From the NCBI GenBank assembly GCA_030068145.1, contig JAPJBO010000755.1, positions 1-64,000 on the forward strand: a stretch of DNA of 64,000 bases, in the 5' to 3' direction. A model generated the notes under the pieces. That model ran no database searches and was not told where the DNA came from. It saw nothing but the letters and a program-made list of their open reading frames with translations. This stretch comes from Diplonema papillatum (Eukaryota > Euglenozoa > Diplonemea > Diplonemida > Diplonemidae). The position numbers and the translations under genes were made by a program. This document shows, in pieces, positions 1 to 8,821 of the stretch (position 1 is its first letter; each line of letters starts with the position of its first letter).

Positions 1-75
1 TTGTATTGTATTTGCCCCTTACCTCTATATTTCCCCCCTTCCATTCGGAGTCGAAGCAGCTACGTCGAGTATTTT
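1..75 (+). mobile_element. MITE-like family A, right end only
   Basis: This is the right-hand part of the family A element, cut by the window edge. It matches the last 75 bases of the full copies at 14555, 25171, 45704 and 63404, and ends in the terminal inverted repeat GCAGCTACGTCGAGTATTTT. Confidence 0.7.
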
Positions 76-502
76 CTTAACAGTACATCATTGTACTGAT
101 GGGAACATTTCCAAAACAACGGTTGCACACGAAAGATAAAACGAAGCCGCAGAGGTTTATACCCTGCACACGCGAAGAACACGAATCTTATCATTTTCAT
201 CACCTTTGGTCAGTTGATGCTGATCGTCCGTTGCTTCGTTTATCAGTGCAAGCCCCAACTCCGGAAATGTTTTCAAGTGGAAGAAACACGCAGCTTTTAC
301 GCCTCCGAGGTTTTATTGTGTCCTGCATTGGGCTGCGCCCACAGTTCACTGCAACAAGCATCACGCGGAGCACCGAGCACGTGCAACAGCCATCGCACAC
401 GCGTATCAGGCTGCCACGTAACGCACAGCATCTCTATCAGAATACCACACCACACAACGCACACACATAACCTCTCCGGTACCTCCCGGTTGGCTTACAT
501 TT

Positions 503-583
503 CGCGTCGCCTTCGTGCTTGTCCTCTACGACACCGCCGAGAGCTACTTCAAGCACGCAAAAGACATGCAAACAGGTGTTAGT
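503..583 (+). pseudogene. Carrier C-terminal exon remnant 1
   Basis: The reading frame from 503 gives [20 protein letters not shown], close to the last transmembrane helix and tail of the intact carriers at 8018 and 19498 ([15 protein letters not shown]). No upstream carrier exons lie nearby. The surrounding 355-1015 matches the region downstream of carrier copy 1 (8190-8720), so this is probably the tail of another carrier unit lying left of the window. It carries no credible start or complete domain. Confidence 0.6.
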
Positions 584-615
584 GCCCATCCCATGCAAAC
601 CGCAAGCTTACCTTT

Positions 616-705
616 CGCGTCGCCGCGTGCTTGTTCTCTACGACACCACTGAGAGCTACTCCAAGCATGCAAAAGACCGCGAAAAAGGGCGTTAGCACCC
701 ATCCC
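616..705 (+). pseudogene. Carrier C-terminal exon remnant 2, frameshifted
   Basis: This second copy of the carrier C-terminal segment follows about 30 bases after remnant 1. The frame VLVLYDTTESYSKHAKD is readable, but a base is lost near 624 relative to remnant 1. It ends in the same GGGCGTTAGCACCCATCC sequence as the remnant at 8324. Confidence 0.55.
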
Positions 706-774
706 ATGCAAACCGCAAGTTCTCGAGTCTTCGGATCCTCGGATCTCCGAAGATGTATATTTCCCGGCAAAATA

Positions 775-800
775 AAAAGCCCGGCGCGCGCAGGGCTTTT
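775..800. other. GC-rich hairpin in carrier 3' flank
   Basis: Arms AAAAGCCC (775-782) and GGGCTTTT (793-800) enclose a GC-rich loop. The same hairpin occurs at 8483-8508, in the same position relative to the carrier remnant. It may be a 3'-end processing signal or simply part of the duplicated flank. No function is shown. Confidence 0.4.
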
Positions 801-1018
801 CTCTCCCCTCGAAAACAACTCCCTCGCTCCTTGCTCCCGCTTACCGCTCGAGCCCATCCTCTCACCGCGTCCTGAGGCGCACTCCATGGTATTGTCGTGA
901 ACACAAATGAAAACCTCTCTTCCTTTTGTGAGATCCGCAGCACACGCTCCGACAACACAACTGCCGCACGAACACAAGTGCAGCCACATCGTCTGCAGCA
1001 CTGCAACACACATCTCGT

Positions 1019-1315
1019 ATCCTCGTCTGAACACACATGGCGTATCCTGTTCTGTATACGCATTCTGTGTCAAGGTTTGAACACGCTGCATCCTAGTCTG
1101 AACACACATGGCGTATCCTGTTCTGTATACGCATTCTGTGTCAAGGTTTGAACACGCTGCATCCTAGTCTGAACACACATGGCGTATCCTGTTCTGTATG
1201 CGCATTCTGTGTCCAAGTTTGAACACGCTGTATCCTAGTCTGAACACACATGGCGTATTCTGTTCTGAATACGCATTCTGTGTCCAAGTTTGAACACGCT
1301 GTATCCTAGTCTGAA
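1019..1315. repeat. 71-bp minisatellite, about 4 copies
   Basis: The phrase ACACACATGG recurs at 1031, 1102, 1173 and 1244, exactly 71 bp apart. The units carry the CCTAGTCTGAACACAC phrase that is also the core of the 21-bp array at 8822-13772, so both arrays derive from related sequence upstream of the carrier genes. Confidence 0.85.
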
Positions 1316-1320
1316 CACCT

Positions 1321-1660
1321 GCTGTTCCTAGTCTGAGCACACATTCCATCTCCTCGTCTGAACACACATTCTGTTACCTAGACACATGTTGTATACACAT
1401 GCTGTTCCTAGTCTGAGCACACATTCCATCTCCTCGTCTGAACACACATTCTGTTACCTAGACACATGTTGTATACACATGCTGTTCCTAGTCTGAGCAC
1501 ACATTCCATCTCCTCGTCTGAACACACATTCTGTTACCTAGACACATGTTGTATACACATGCTGTTCCTAGTCTGAGCACACATTCCATCTCCTCGTCTG
1601 AACACACATTCTGTTACCTAGACACATGTTGTATACACATGCTGTTCCTAGTCTGAGCAC
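1321..1660. repeat. 80-bp minisatellite, about 4 copies
   Basis: GCTGTTCCTAGTCTGAGCAC begins at 1321, 1401, 1481, 1561 and 1641, an exact 80-bp period. The fifth unit diverges. From 1660 to about 2000 the same phrases continue in degenerate form up to the carrier start. Confidence 0.9.
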
Positions 1661-2041
1661 GCACTCTGTATCCTATTCTGAGCACACATGCCGTATCCTA
1701 GTCGGCATGCACATTCTGTTTCCTGGTCTGAACACACATGTTGTATCGAAGTTGGAACATACATGCCATATCCTAGTCTGTTTGCGCATTCTGTAGACTA
1801 TGTGTAAGGTTTTCGTCGCACAGCGCACTCTTTCTCGTCAGCAAGCTCGCAAAAAGTGGGGATTGTTGGGCTCCGGGAAAGAGGCGAGACCTTTTGAAGG
1901 TTGATTCGGGTTCAGTTCGGTGGTGAATCTCGTAACGACGGACAGTCCTTGTTGTTGTCTGTATACCTGCTCTGAACGCACATTCCCCAAACCAGGTTAT
2001 CATTGCTCCCTCCCCACACATCTCCAAAGCAAAGTTACAAA

Positions 2042-5000
2042 ATGTCGCAGTTCATGACTGATTTCCTGATCGGCGGAACCTCCGCTTCGATCGCGAAGAC
2101 GCTGACGGCACCCATTGAGCGTGTGAAGCTCGTCATCCAGACGCAGGACGCCAACCCGAAGATCATCTCGGGTGAGGTCCAGCGTTACAATGGGATCATC
2201 AACTGTTTCTCCCGTATTTACTCCGAGCAGGGGTTCGCCGCCTTCTGGCGTGGCAACATGACCAACATCATCAGGTCTGGCACCCTTTCGCTTTCTTTTG
2301 CAATTCGTCGCCTTCTACGCGAAAGCCAAGCTTCGCGTGTTCGGCGGTACTGCAGAGCCACGAGCCTACGGGTCAAGTGGCTACCGATTTCCCAAACTAA
2401 AGCATCAAGGCGTAGTGCGAAGTCCAACCACGCCTCTCAAGGAGAACACACGAAAGTGCAGCAAACTCCACCCCGCCAATTCCGCCGTCACCACGAGCTG
2501 AGATTCATGGTTGCCTCAAGACAGAAACCTGGTGTAGCCTGTGTCTCCTCAGTGAGTGAGGATCAAGACAGAAACCTGGTGTAGCCTGTGTCTCCTCAGT
2601 GAGTGAGGATCAAGACAGAAACCTGGTGTAGCCTGTGTCTCCTCAGTGAGTGAGGATCAAGACAGAAACCTGGTGTAGCCTGTGTCTCCTCAGTGAGTGA
2701 GGATCAAGACAGAAACCTGGTGTAGCCTGTGTCTCCTCAGTGAGTGAGGATCAAGACAGAAACCTAAGGCTGCCGATCCTGATTCCGCCGGCGGAATTGT
2801 CCGGTGAACGTCTCTGCTAATCTCGAAACGAGGGACCGCATCCTCATGAAGTTCCAATCCTCGATACACCGTCGTTCGACCTCCGGCGAAGGATTTCTTG
2901 GATGATCCCACTTTCTGCACGAGACCCGAGACGAGCGATTTCCTCAGCAATTACTTGGATCAAAGACTGCCTGCGTCGGCCGCGTTCAGCACGTTTCCGA
3001 GGGACACCACGAGCAAGGAAGGCGTCAGCGCCAGTAAAGCGAAGACGAGAGACGACGACCCCCCACGGAAGAAGAAGTGCCCAGCGCCGAAGGCAAGAGT
3101 TGCAGAAGCATGCAAACCGGCCGCAAAGCGACCGCGCGAAGACGATGATTCGAATAAGTGCAAAAGCCAGGAGCACGACACGGTACAATCGAAGAGGTAG
3201 CCATCCATAGTGGCTAATGCAGGCCATAGCTACAGTCTGCATTCTAACCTCAAGCGACCGCAGTGCGAAGCCCAACCACGCCTCTCAAGGAGAACACACG
3301 AAAGTGCAGCAAACTCCACCCCGCCAATTACGCCGTCACCAGCAAGGAAGGCGTCAGCGCCGGTAAAGCGAAGACGAGAGACGACGACCCTCCAACGGAA
3401 GAAGAAGTGCCCAGCGCCGCCGGTGAAAGCGAAGGCAAAGGCCGCAGAAGCACGCAAACCGGCAACGGAAGGAAAGAGTCGCAAAGCGGCCGCGCGAAGA
3501 CGATGATTCGAATGGGTGCAAACGCCAGAAGCAATACGGTACAACAATCGAAGAGGTAGCCATCCATAGTGGCTAATGCAGGCCATAGCTACAGTCTGCA
3601 TTCTAACCTCAAGCGACCGCAGTGCGAAGCCCAACCACGCCTCTCAAGGAGAACACACGAAAGTGCAGCGAACTCCACCCCGGAACGCGGACGGCCCCCG
3701 CCAATTACGCCGTCACCAGCAAGGAAGGCGTCAGTGCCGGTAAGGCGAAGACGAGAGACGACGACCCTCCAACGGAAGAAGAAGTGCCCAGCGCCGCCGG
3801 TGAAAGCGAAGGCAATAGGCCGCAGAAGCACGCAAACCGGCAACGGAAGGAAAGAGTCGCAAAGCGGCCGCGCGAAGACGATGATCCGAATGGGTGCAAA
3901 CGCCAGAAGCAATACGGTACAACAATCGAAGAGGTTCGACCCCCCAACGGAAGAAGAAGTGTCCAGCGCCGAAGGCAAGGGTCGCAGAAGCATGCAAACC
4001 GGCAAGGAAGGGAAGGGTCACAAAGCGACCGCGCGAAGACGATGATTCGAATGAGTGCAAACGCCAGGAGCATGACACAGTACAATCGAAGAGGTAGTCA
4101 TCCGGCGGCTAATGCAGGCCATTGCTACAGATATTCTGCATTCTAACCTAAAAGACAGCAGCCCGCCGTCTCGAGTCAGACGCAGGGGATTAGCTTCTAT
4201 ATGAGACGATGCCAAACCCCCCCCCTCCCCGTTGCACTAATAAAATACTTTCAACGTCACCCCTTACCGGCCCCCTTACTGGCCCCGAAACCCCATCTGG
4301 GCCCACCTGTGGGCCTTCTGAGGCCCCTTTACCTCCACTTAACCCGCCGAAAACCGTTCAGGGCCCGTTTTCGGCCGCACAGACAGGGTTTCGGGACCGG
4401 CGTACAGTATGGGATGACGTCAAAAAATGGTTTATTAGTGCAAAGGGGAGGGGTCTATTTCGACCGTCAGTCCGGATTTGGAAAGGCCGGCTGGGAAGGT
4501 TGTGTATCTACGCGCTAAACTTAAGCATATCACTCAGCGCAGGAAAAGAAAGCAACAGCGATGCTCCTAGTAACGGCGAGTGAACAGGGCAGAGCCCAAG
4601 CCTGAACCGGTGTTCTACGGATATCCGGAATGTGGCGCAAGCTGCTTGGGGGTACAACTGGCGTCGAGGTAAGTCTCCTGGAATGGGGTATCCACAGAGG
4701 GTGAGAGTCCCGTATTTCCTCGACGAGCCATGTTGGTTAACTCCTTGCTAGCACGAGTCGCTCAGTTTGGGTGCGAAGGACCTGTTTTGTATCTTTACAT
4801 GGCAGGTCCAACGCTGCCTACTTTCTTTTTCGTACTGACATGTCCACGGCGTGGTATGTTGTTCCAAAAAAACAGGCCCCGGCATAGGTGGCCAATGTGC
4901 AATCCGGGAGCCTCTCAGGGCCCAGCATTGTCGTGAAGATACATCGCGTCGCGCTGTGTTGAGCCCTTTCCTCCCGAGTGTCAGCGGTCCAAATTTGGAA

Positions 5001-8000
5001 AATGGGCCGGAGACCAAGCTAATGCCCTGGTCACACACGGAGACTTCAACAAAACACAAAACAGACCACTTAAAGCAAGAGACAGTCTAAACAACCGGAA
5101 ACTGTAACGCAGGTACTTCCCGACGCAGGCGTTCAACTTCGCGTTCAAGGACACGTTCAAGACGATGTTCCCGTCGTACTCGCCGAAGACCGACTTCTGG
5201 TCGTTCTTCGCCGTGAACATGGCCTCCGGAGGTCTCGCGGGTGCTGGGTCCTTGACGATCGTGTACCCCCTCGACTACGCCCGTACCCGACTTGCCAGCG
5301 ACGTCGGCAGCGGCAAGCGTGACTTCAGCGGCCTCGGCGACTGCCTCAAGAAGACGGCCCAGGGTCCCAAGGGTGTCATGGCCCTCTACAACGGCTTCGG
5401 CGTTTCCGTCGTCGGGATCATCCCGTACCGTGGAGTATGCTTTGCTGTTCCCTTTCTTTTTGATACCCGTCTGGTACCAGGGAAAGCCTGCAACACGGGA
5501 GCCAAGCTTCACGTGTTCGGCGGTACTGCAGAGCCACGGGCCTACGGGTCAAGTGGCTACCGATCTCCTATCTAAAGCATCAAGGCGTGGCGCACCTTTT
5601 TGGGGCATGGCGCTTGCGCTGTACACAAGCTCGTCGAGACGGTCAGCCACAGGGCAGATCGGACGGGGTTGTAGCACTGCGCTGCCTTCGACTCAAGCTT
5701 TGCAAGCTGTGGTTGACCGTCACGTTCCTGGACCCGGAGCGGCCTTCTTCTTCTCTTTGATACCCGCTTTGCAGGAATCTCGGCGAGGCTGCCATGCGAA
5801 GGTTTCAGAGGAGGGAAATGTGCTGCACCCCAGGCCAATCTGGGTTTAGCGGGGGGGCGTAAGCGTTCGACAAAAAGGACCTACTTCGTAGTTGTATTGT
5901 TTCTCCCCCGTTTAGCCTCCGTCGTGTTAATAACCACGAGGTAGTCTGATCACGTACAGGGAATCTCAGCTTAGTGTGAGTTTGATCAAGTACAGGGAGT
6001 TTCAGCTTAGTGTGAGTTTGATCAAGTGTACAGGGAGTCTCAGCTTTGTGTGAGTTTGATCAAGTACAGGGAGTCTCAGCTTTGTGTGAGTTTGATCAAG
6101 TACAGGGAGTCTCAGCTTTGTGTGAGTTTGATCAAGTACAGGGAGTGCGAGTTTGATTACGTACAGGGAATCTCAGCTTAGTGTGAGTTTGATCAAGTAC
6201 AGGGAATCTCAGCTCTGTGTGAGTTTGATCAAGTACAGGGAGTCTCAGCTTCGTGTGAGTCTGATCACGTACAGGGAATCTTGTACAGGGAGTCTCAGCT
6301 TTGTGCGAGTTTGATCAAGTACAGGGAGTGCACTTTACAGAACTCAAACTTTAACTCTAAAAAAACACTGAAGAAAGTCTTCATGAATCTGAGCAGCCAT
6401 GAAGATTCAGATGGTCCCTGCCAGTTTGAAAACATGTGCAGATACGGATCTTCAACGCTATTTGCTGTCGTTCGGTAGAAACAAATGAAACCCCCAAACG
6501 CAGACATACTTCGGAGTGTTCGACACGCTGAAGACGCAGAACCCGTACCAGAAGGACCTTGGGTTCGCCGGATTCTTCTCCAAGTTCGCCTGTGCTCAGG
6601 TATCACCGTTTTTGTTTTTATTGAGTGGGATAATGAGTGAGTGTAGATCCGTTGACTGAGGCAGACCGGTGATGATTCGCAGGGCACGGTGGCGATCCAT
6701 TCTTAACGCGTGGAGATCACAGGAAAGCATGCAACCCTTTAAAACCCAACGCCTTCCCCATTAACTGCAGACCGCCTGAGAAGTCCGCTGTGTAGGCCCA
6801 CCAAAGAACCAACTCACACCCATATCCTTACTTGCTCCAAGAGAACCCATCCGACAACGGCCACCTGGAGGCCCTAAAATACCGGAATCTCAAGCGAACT
6901 TTAACTCTGAATAAAAGCACACGCTTTTTGAACCCTCTTCAACTCCCCCAATTGCCCACTAACTGCAGACCGCCTGAAGTCCGGTGTGTAGGCCCACCAA
7001 AGAACCAACTCACACCCATATCCTTACTTGCTCCAAGAGAACCCATCCGACAACGGCCACCTGGAGGCCCTAACATACCGGAATCTCAAGCAGACTTTAA
7101 CTCTGAATAAAAGCACACGCTTTTTGAACCCTCTTCAACTCCCCCAATTGCCCACTAACTGCAGTCCGGTGTGTAGGCCCACCAAAGAACCAACTCACAC
7201 CCATATCCTTACTTGCTCCAAGAGAACCCATCCGACAACGGCCACCTGGAGGCCCTAAAATACCGGAATCTCAAGCGAACTTTAACTCTGAATAAAAGCA
7301 CACGCTTTTTGAACCCTCTTCAACTCCCCCAATTGCCCACTAACTGCAGACCGCCTGAAGTCCGGTGTGTAGGCCCACCAAAGAACCAACTCACACCCAT
7401 ATCCTTACTTGCTCCAAGAGAACCCATCCGACAACGGCCACCTGGAGGCCCTAACATACCGGAATCTCAAGCAGACTTTAACTCTGAATAAAAGCACACG
7501 CTTTTTGAACCCTCTTCAACTCCCCCAATTGCCCACTAACTGCAGTCCGGTGTGTAGGCCCACCAAAGAACCAACTCACACCCATATCCTTACTTGCTCC
7601 AAGAGAACCCATCCGACAACGGCCACCTGGAGGCCCTAACATACCGGAATCTCAAGCGGACTTTAACTCTGAATAAAAGCACACGCTTTTTGAACCCTCT
7701 TCAACTCCCCCAATTGCCCATTAACTGCAGACCGCTGCGATCACCGCCGGATACACGTCGTACCCGTTCGACACCGTGCGCAGAAGGCTGCAGATGCAGT
7801 CGGAGAAGCCGAAGGAGGAGTGGATGTACAAGAGCACCATGGACTGCTTCTCGAAGATCATGAAGAACGAAGGTGTCGGCGCCATGTTCAAGGGCGCGGG
7901 TGCCAACGTGCTCCGCACCGTCGGCGCCGCCCTCGTGCTTGTCCTCTACGACACCGCCCAGAGCTACCTCAAGAACGCGGAGGACGCCAAGAAGGCAGAA

Positions 8001-8018
8001 GGCGCGAAGAAGGCGTAA
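2042..8018 (+). CDS. AAC: Mitochondrial ADP/ATP-carrier-type protein, copy 1 (4 exons)
   Basis: Exons 2042-2274, 5113-5434, 6504-6599 and 7731-8018 join in frame to 312 residues, the usual carrier length. All introns are GT...AG. The three carrier motifs are present: PIERVK in repeat 1, PLDYAR in repeat 2 and PFDTVR in repeat 3, so six membrane helices are expected. The family exchanges nucleotides across the inner mitochondrial membrane. The [17 protein letters not shown] stretch across the exon 1-2 junction is typical of ADP/ATP carriers. The expected RRRMMM signature is RRRLQM at residues 234-239, so another adenine-nucleotide carrier cannot be excluded. The ATG at 2042 is followed directly by conserved sequence. 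Introns are 2838, 1069 and 1131 bp and packed with repeats. Copy 2 at 14256-19498 differs by eye at only three residues (150, 153, 226). Function is inferred from family; exon structure is well supported by the second copy. Confidence 0.9.
2325..2500. repeat. Interspersed repeat F, copy in intron 1
   Basis: The phrase TTCGGCGGTACTGCAGAGCC and about 80 surrounding bases recur at 5500-5580 (intron 2 of the same gene) and 18870-18960 (intron 3 of carrier copy 2). The 2410-2500 part also recurs within the lysine-rich repeats at 3270-3340 and 3630-3715. Confidence 0.7.
2517..2765. repeat. 47-bp minisatellite, about 5.3 copies
   Basis: CAAGACAGAAACCTGGTGTA begins at 2517, 2564, 2611, 2658 and 2705, with a partial unit at 2752. 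The period is exactly 47 bp and the units look identical. It lies inside carrier intron 1. Confidence 0.9.
2890..4145 (+). pseudogene. Lysine-rich protein repeats in carrier intron 1 (about 4 partial copies)
   Basis: One frame at 2898-3200 reads a basic protein with [14 protein letters not shown] and [11 protein letters not shown], resembling nuclear-localisation signals. The unit recurs at about 3346-3560, 3717-3935 and 3945-4100, but later copies shift frame ([13 protein letters not shown] in place of [13 protein letters not shown]) and gain or lose blocks. Each unit ends in CAATCGAAGAGGTAG. An inverted copy lies at 44740-45135. They look like fragments of an unrecognised gene amplified inside the intron. 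No domain is identified. Confidence 0.5.
4200..4510. other. C/G-rich spacer before LSU fragment
   Basis: This stretch is rich in GGCCC and CCCC runs and leads directly into the 5' part of an LSU rRNA. It may be transcribed rDNA spacer that moved with the fragment, but the second LSU fragment at 47025 has no matching upstream sequence, so this is a guess. Confidence 0.25.
4511..4757 (+). rRNA. LSU (28S-type) rRNA 5' fragment inside carrier intron 1
   Basis: The sequence from TTAAGCATATCACTCAGCGC through AGTAACGGCGAGTGAACAGG is the conserved nuclear LSU 5' region. It stays recognisable to CCATGTTGGTTAACTCCTT near 4750 and then becomes unrelated. Only about 245 bases are present, so it is not a functional LSU gene. 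A second copy lies at 47025-47265. Confidence 0.8.
4870..5030. repeat. Interspersed repeat G
   Basis: The block with GTGAAGATAC.TCGCGTCGCG and GGAGACCAAGCTAATGCCCT is shared with 28500-28660 and 29450-29610 in the kinase 3' region. Here it lies between the LSU fragment and carrier exon 2. Confidence 0.65.
5500..5580. repeat. Interspersed repeat F, copy in intron 2
   Basis: Same TTCGGCGGTACTGCAGAGCC repeat as at 2325 and 18870. Confidence 0.7.
5755..5945 (+). mobile_element. MITE-like family B, degenerate copy
   Basis: It retains the left-end phrase (GAGGCTGCCATGCGAAGG), the internal AATCTGGGTTTAGCGGG and GTTTCTCCCCCGTTTAGCCT, and a decayed right end near 5940. It lies in carrier intron 2. 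Better copies are at 18366, 19583 and 35013. Confidence 0.55.
5948..6330. repeat. 36-bp minisatellite, about 10 units
   Basis: Units of the type TTGATCAAGTACAGGGAGTC plus TCAGCTTTGTGTGAG repeat with small indels through carrier intron 2. The array stops about 170 bases before exon 3. Confidence 0.85.
6766..7730 (+). repeat. Tandem array carrying duplicated 3' splice acceptor
   Basis: Alternating units of 196 and 185 bp (381-bp higher-order period) fill intron 3 of carrier copy 1. Each contains AACTGCAG followed by ACCGC or TCCGG, copying the true exon 4 acceptor at 7730. Acceptor-like sites end at 6770, 6968, 7164, 7349 and 7545. Each unit also carries the CTAAAATACCGGAATCTCAA type promoter-like module. 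Copy 2 lacks this array. Confidence 0.85.
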
Positions 8019-8323
8019 AGTCACCGTCCCACGCAACTGAACCTCCTGCCGGAAAATGATGAATCTCGCGTGAGAGAACCTGAGATTCCCGCGCAGGGAT
8101 AACCACGCAGGCTTTTTTCCTCGGATGCTATTTTGTCGCAAACGAATCCCCCGTGTGCACAGAGGGCAGTGCTCACGGCTCCCAGCACCAAACATCCATG
8201 CGGAGCACCAAGCACGTGCAACAGCCATCGCACACGCGTATCAGGCTGCCACGTAACGCACCGCATCTCTATCAGATTACCACACCACACAACGCACATA
8301 CATGACCTCTCCGGTGCTTACAT

Positions 8324-8405
8324 TTCGCTTCGCCCTCGTGCTTGTTCTCTATGACACCGCCGAGAGCTACTCCAAGCATGCAAAACACGCGAAAAAGGGC
8401 GTTAG
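8324..8405 (+). pseudogene. Carrier C-terminal exon remnant 3
   Basis: The frame [20 protein letters not shown] follows 300 bases after the intact carrier copy 1 stop codon. It is the best preserved of three such remnants (others at 503 and 616) but has no upstream carrier sequence in frame. It shows that a diverged carrier C-terminus is part of the duplicated unit. Confidence 0.6.
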
Positions 8406-8482
8406 CACCCATCCCATGCAAACAGCAAGTTCTCGAGTCTTCGGATCCTCGGATCTCAGAAGATGATATTTCCCGGCTAAAT

Positions 8483-8508
8483 AAAAGCCCGCCGCGCGCA
8501 GGGCTTTT
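8483..8508. other. GC-rich hairpin in carrier 3' flank
   Basis: AAAAGCCC and GGGCTTTT arms, the same hairpin as at 775-800. The matching flank after carrier copy 2 (about 20040-20070) has a degenerate form. Confidence 0.4.
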
Positions 8509-8821
8509 CTCTCCCCTCGAAAACAACTCCCTCGCTCCTTGCTCCCGCTTACCGCTCCAGCCCATCCTCTTGCTCACCGCGTCCTGAGGCGCACGCCAAT
8601 GGTATTGTCGTGAACACAAATGACAAACTCTCTTCCTTTCTCTGAGATCCGCAGCACACGCTTCGACATCACAACTGCAGCACGAAGGCAACACATCGTC
8701 TGTGCCACACGTGCGGTGTTCTTGTTTGAAGCGCATTCTGCGTGCTAGTCTTTAGCACACACGCTGCATCCTCGTCTGCACGTGGCGTATCTGGGTCTGA
8801 ATACGTGTTCTGGTTCCAAGT

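Noticed and set aside
6832-7639. Repeated 76- and 92-codon frames in carrier intron 3
   Set aside because: These are products of the 381-bp array and are spliced out with the intron.
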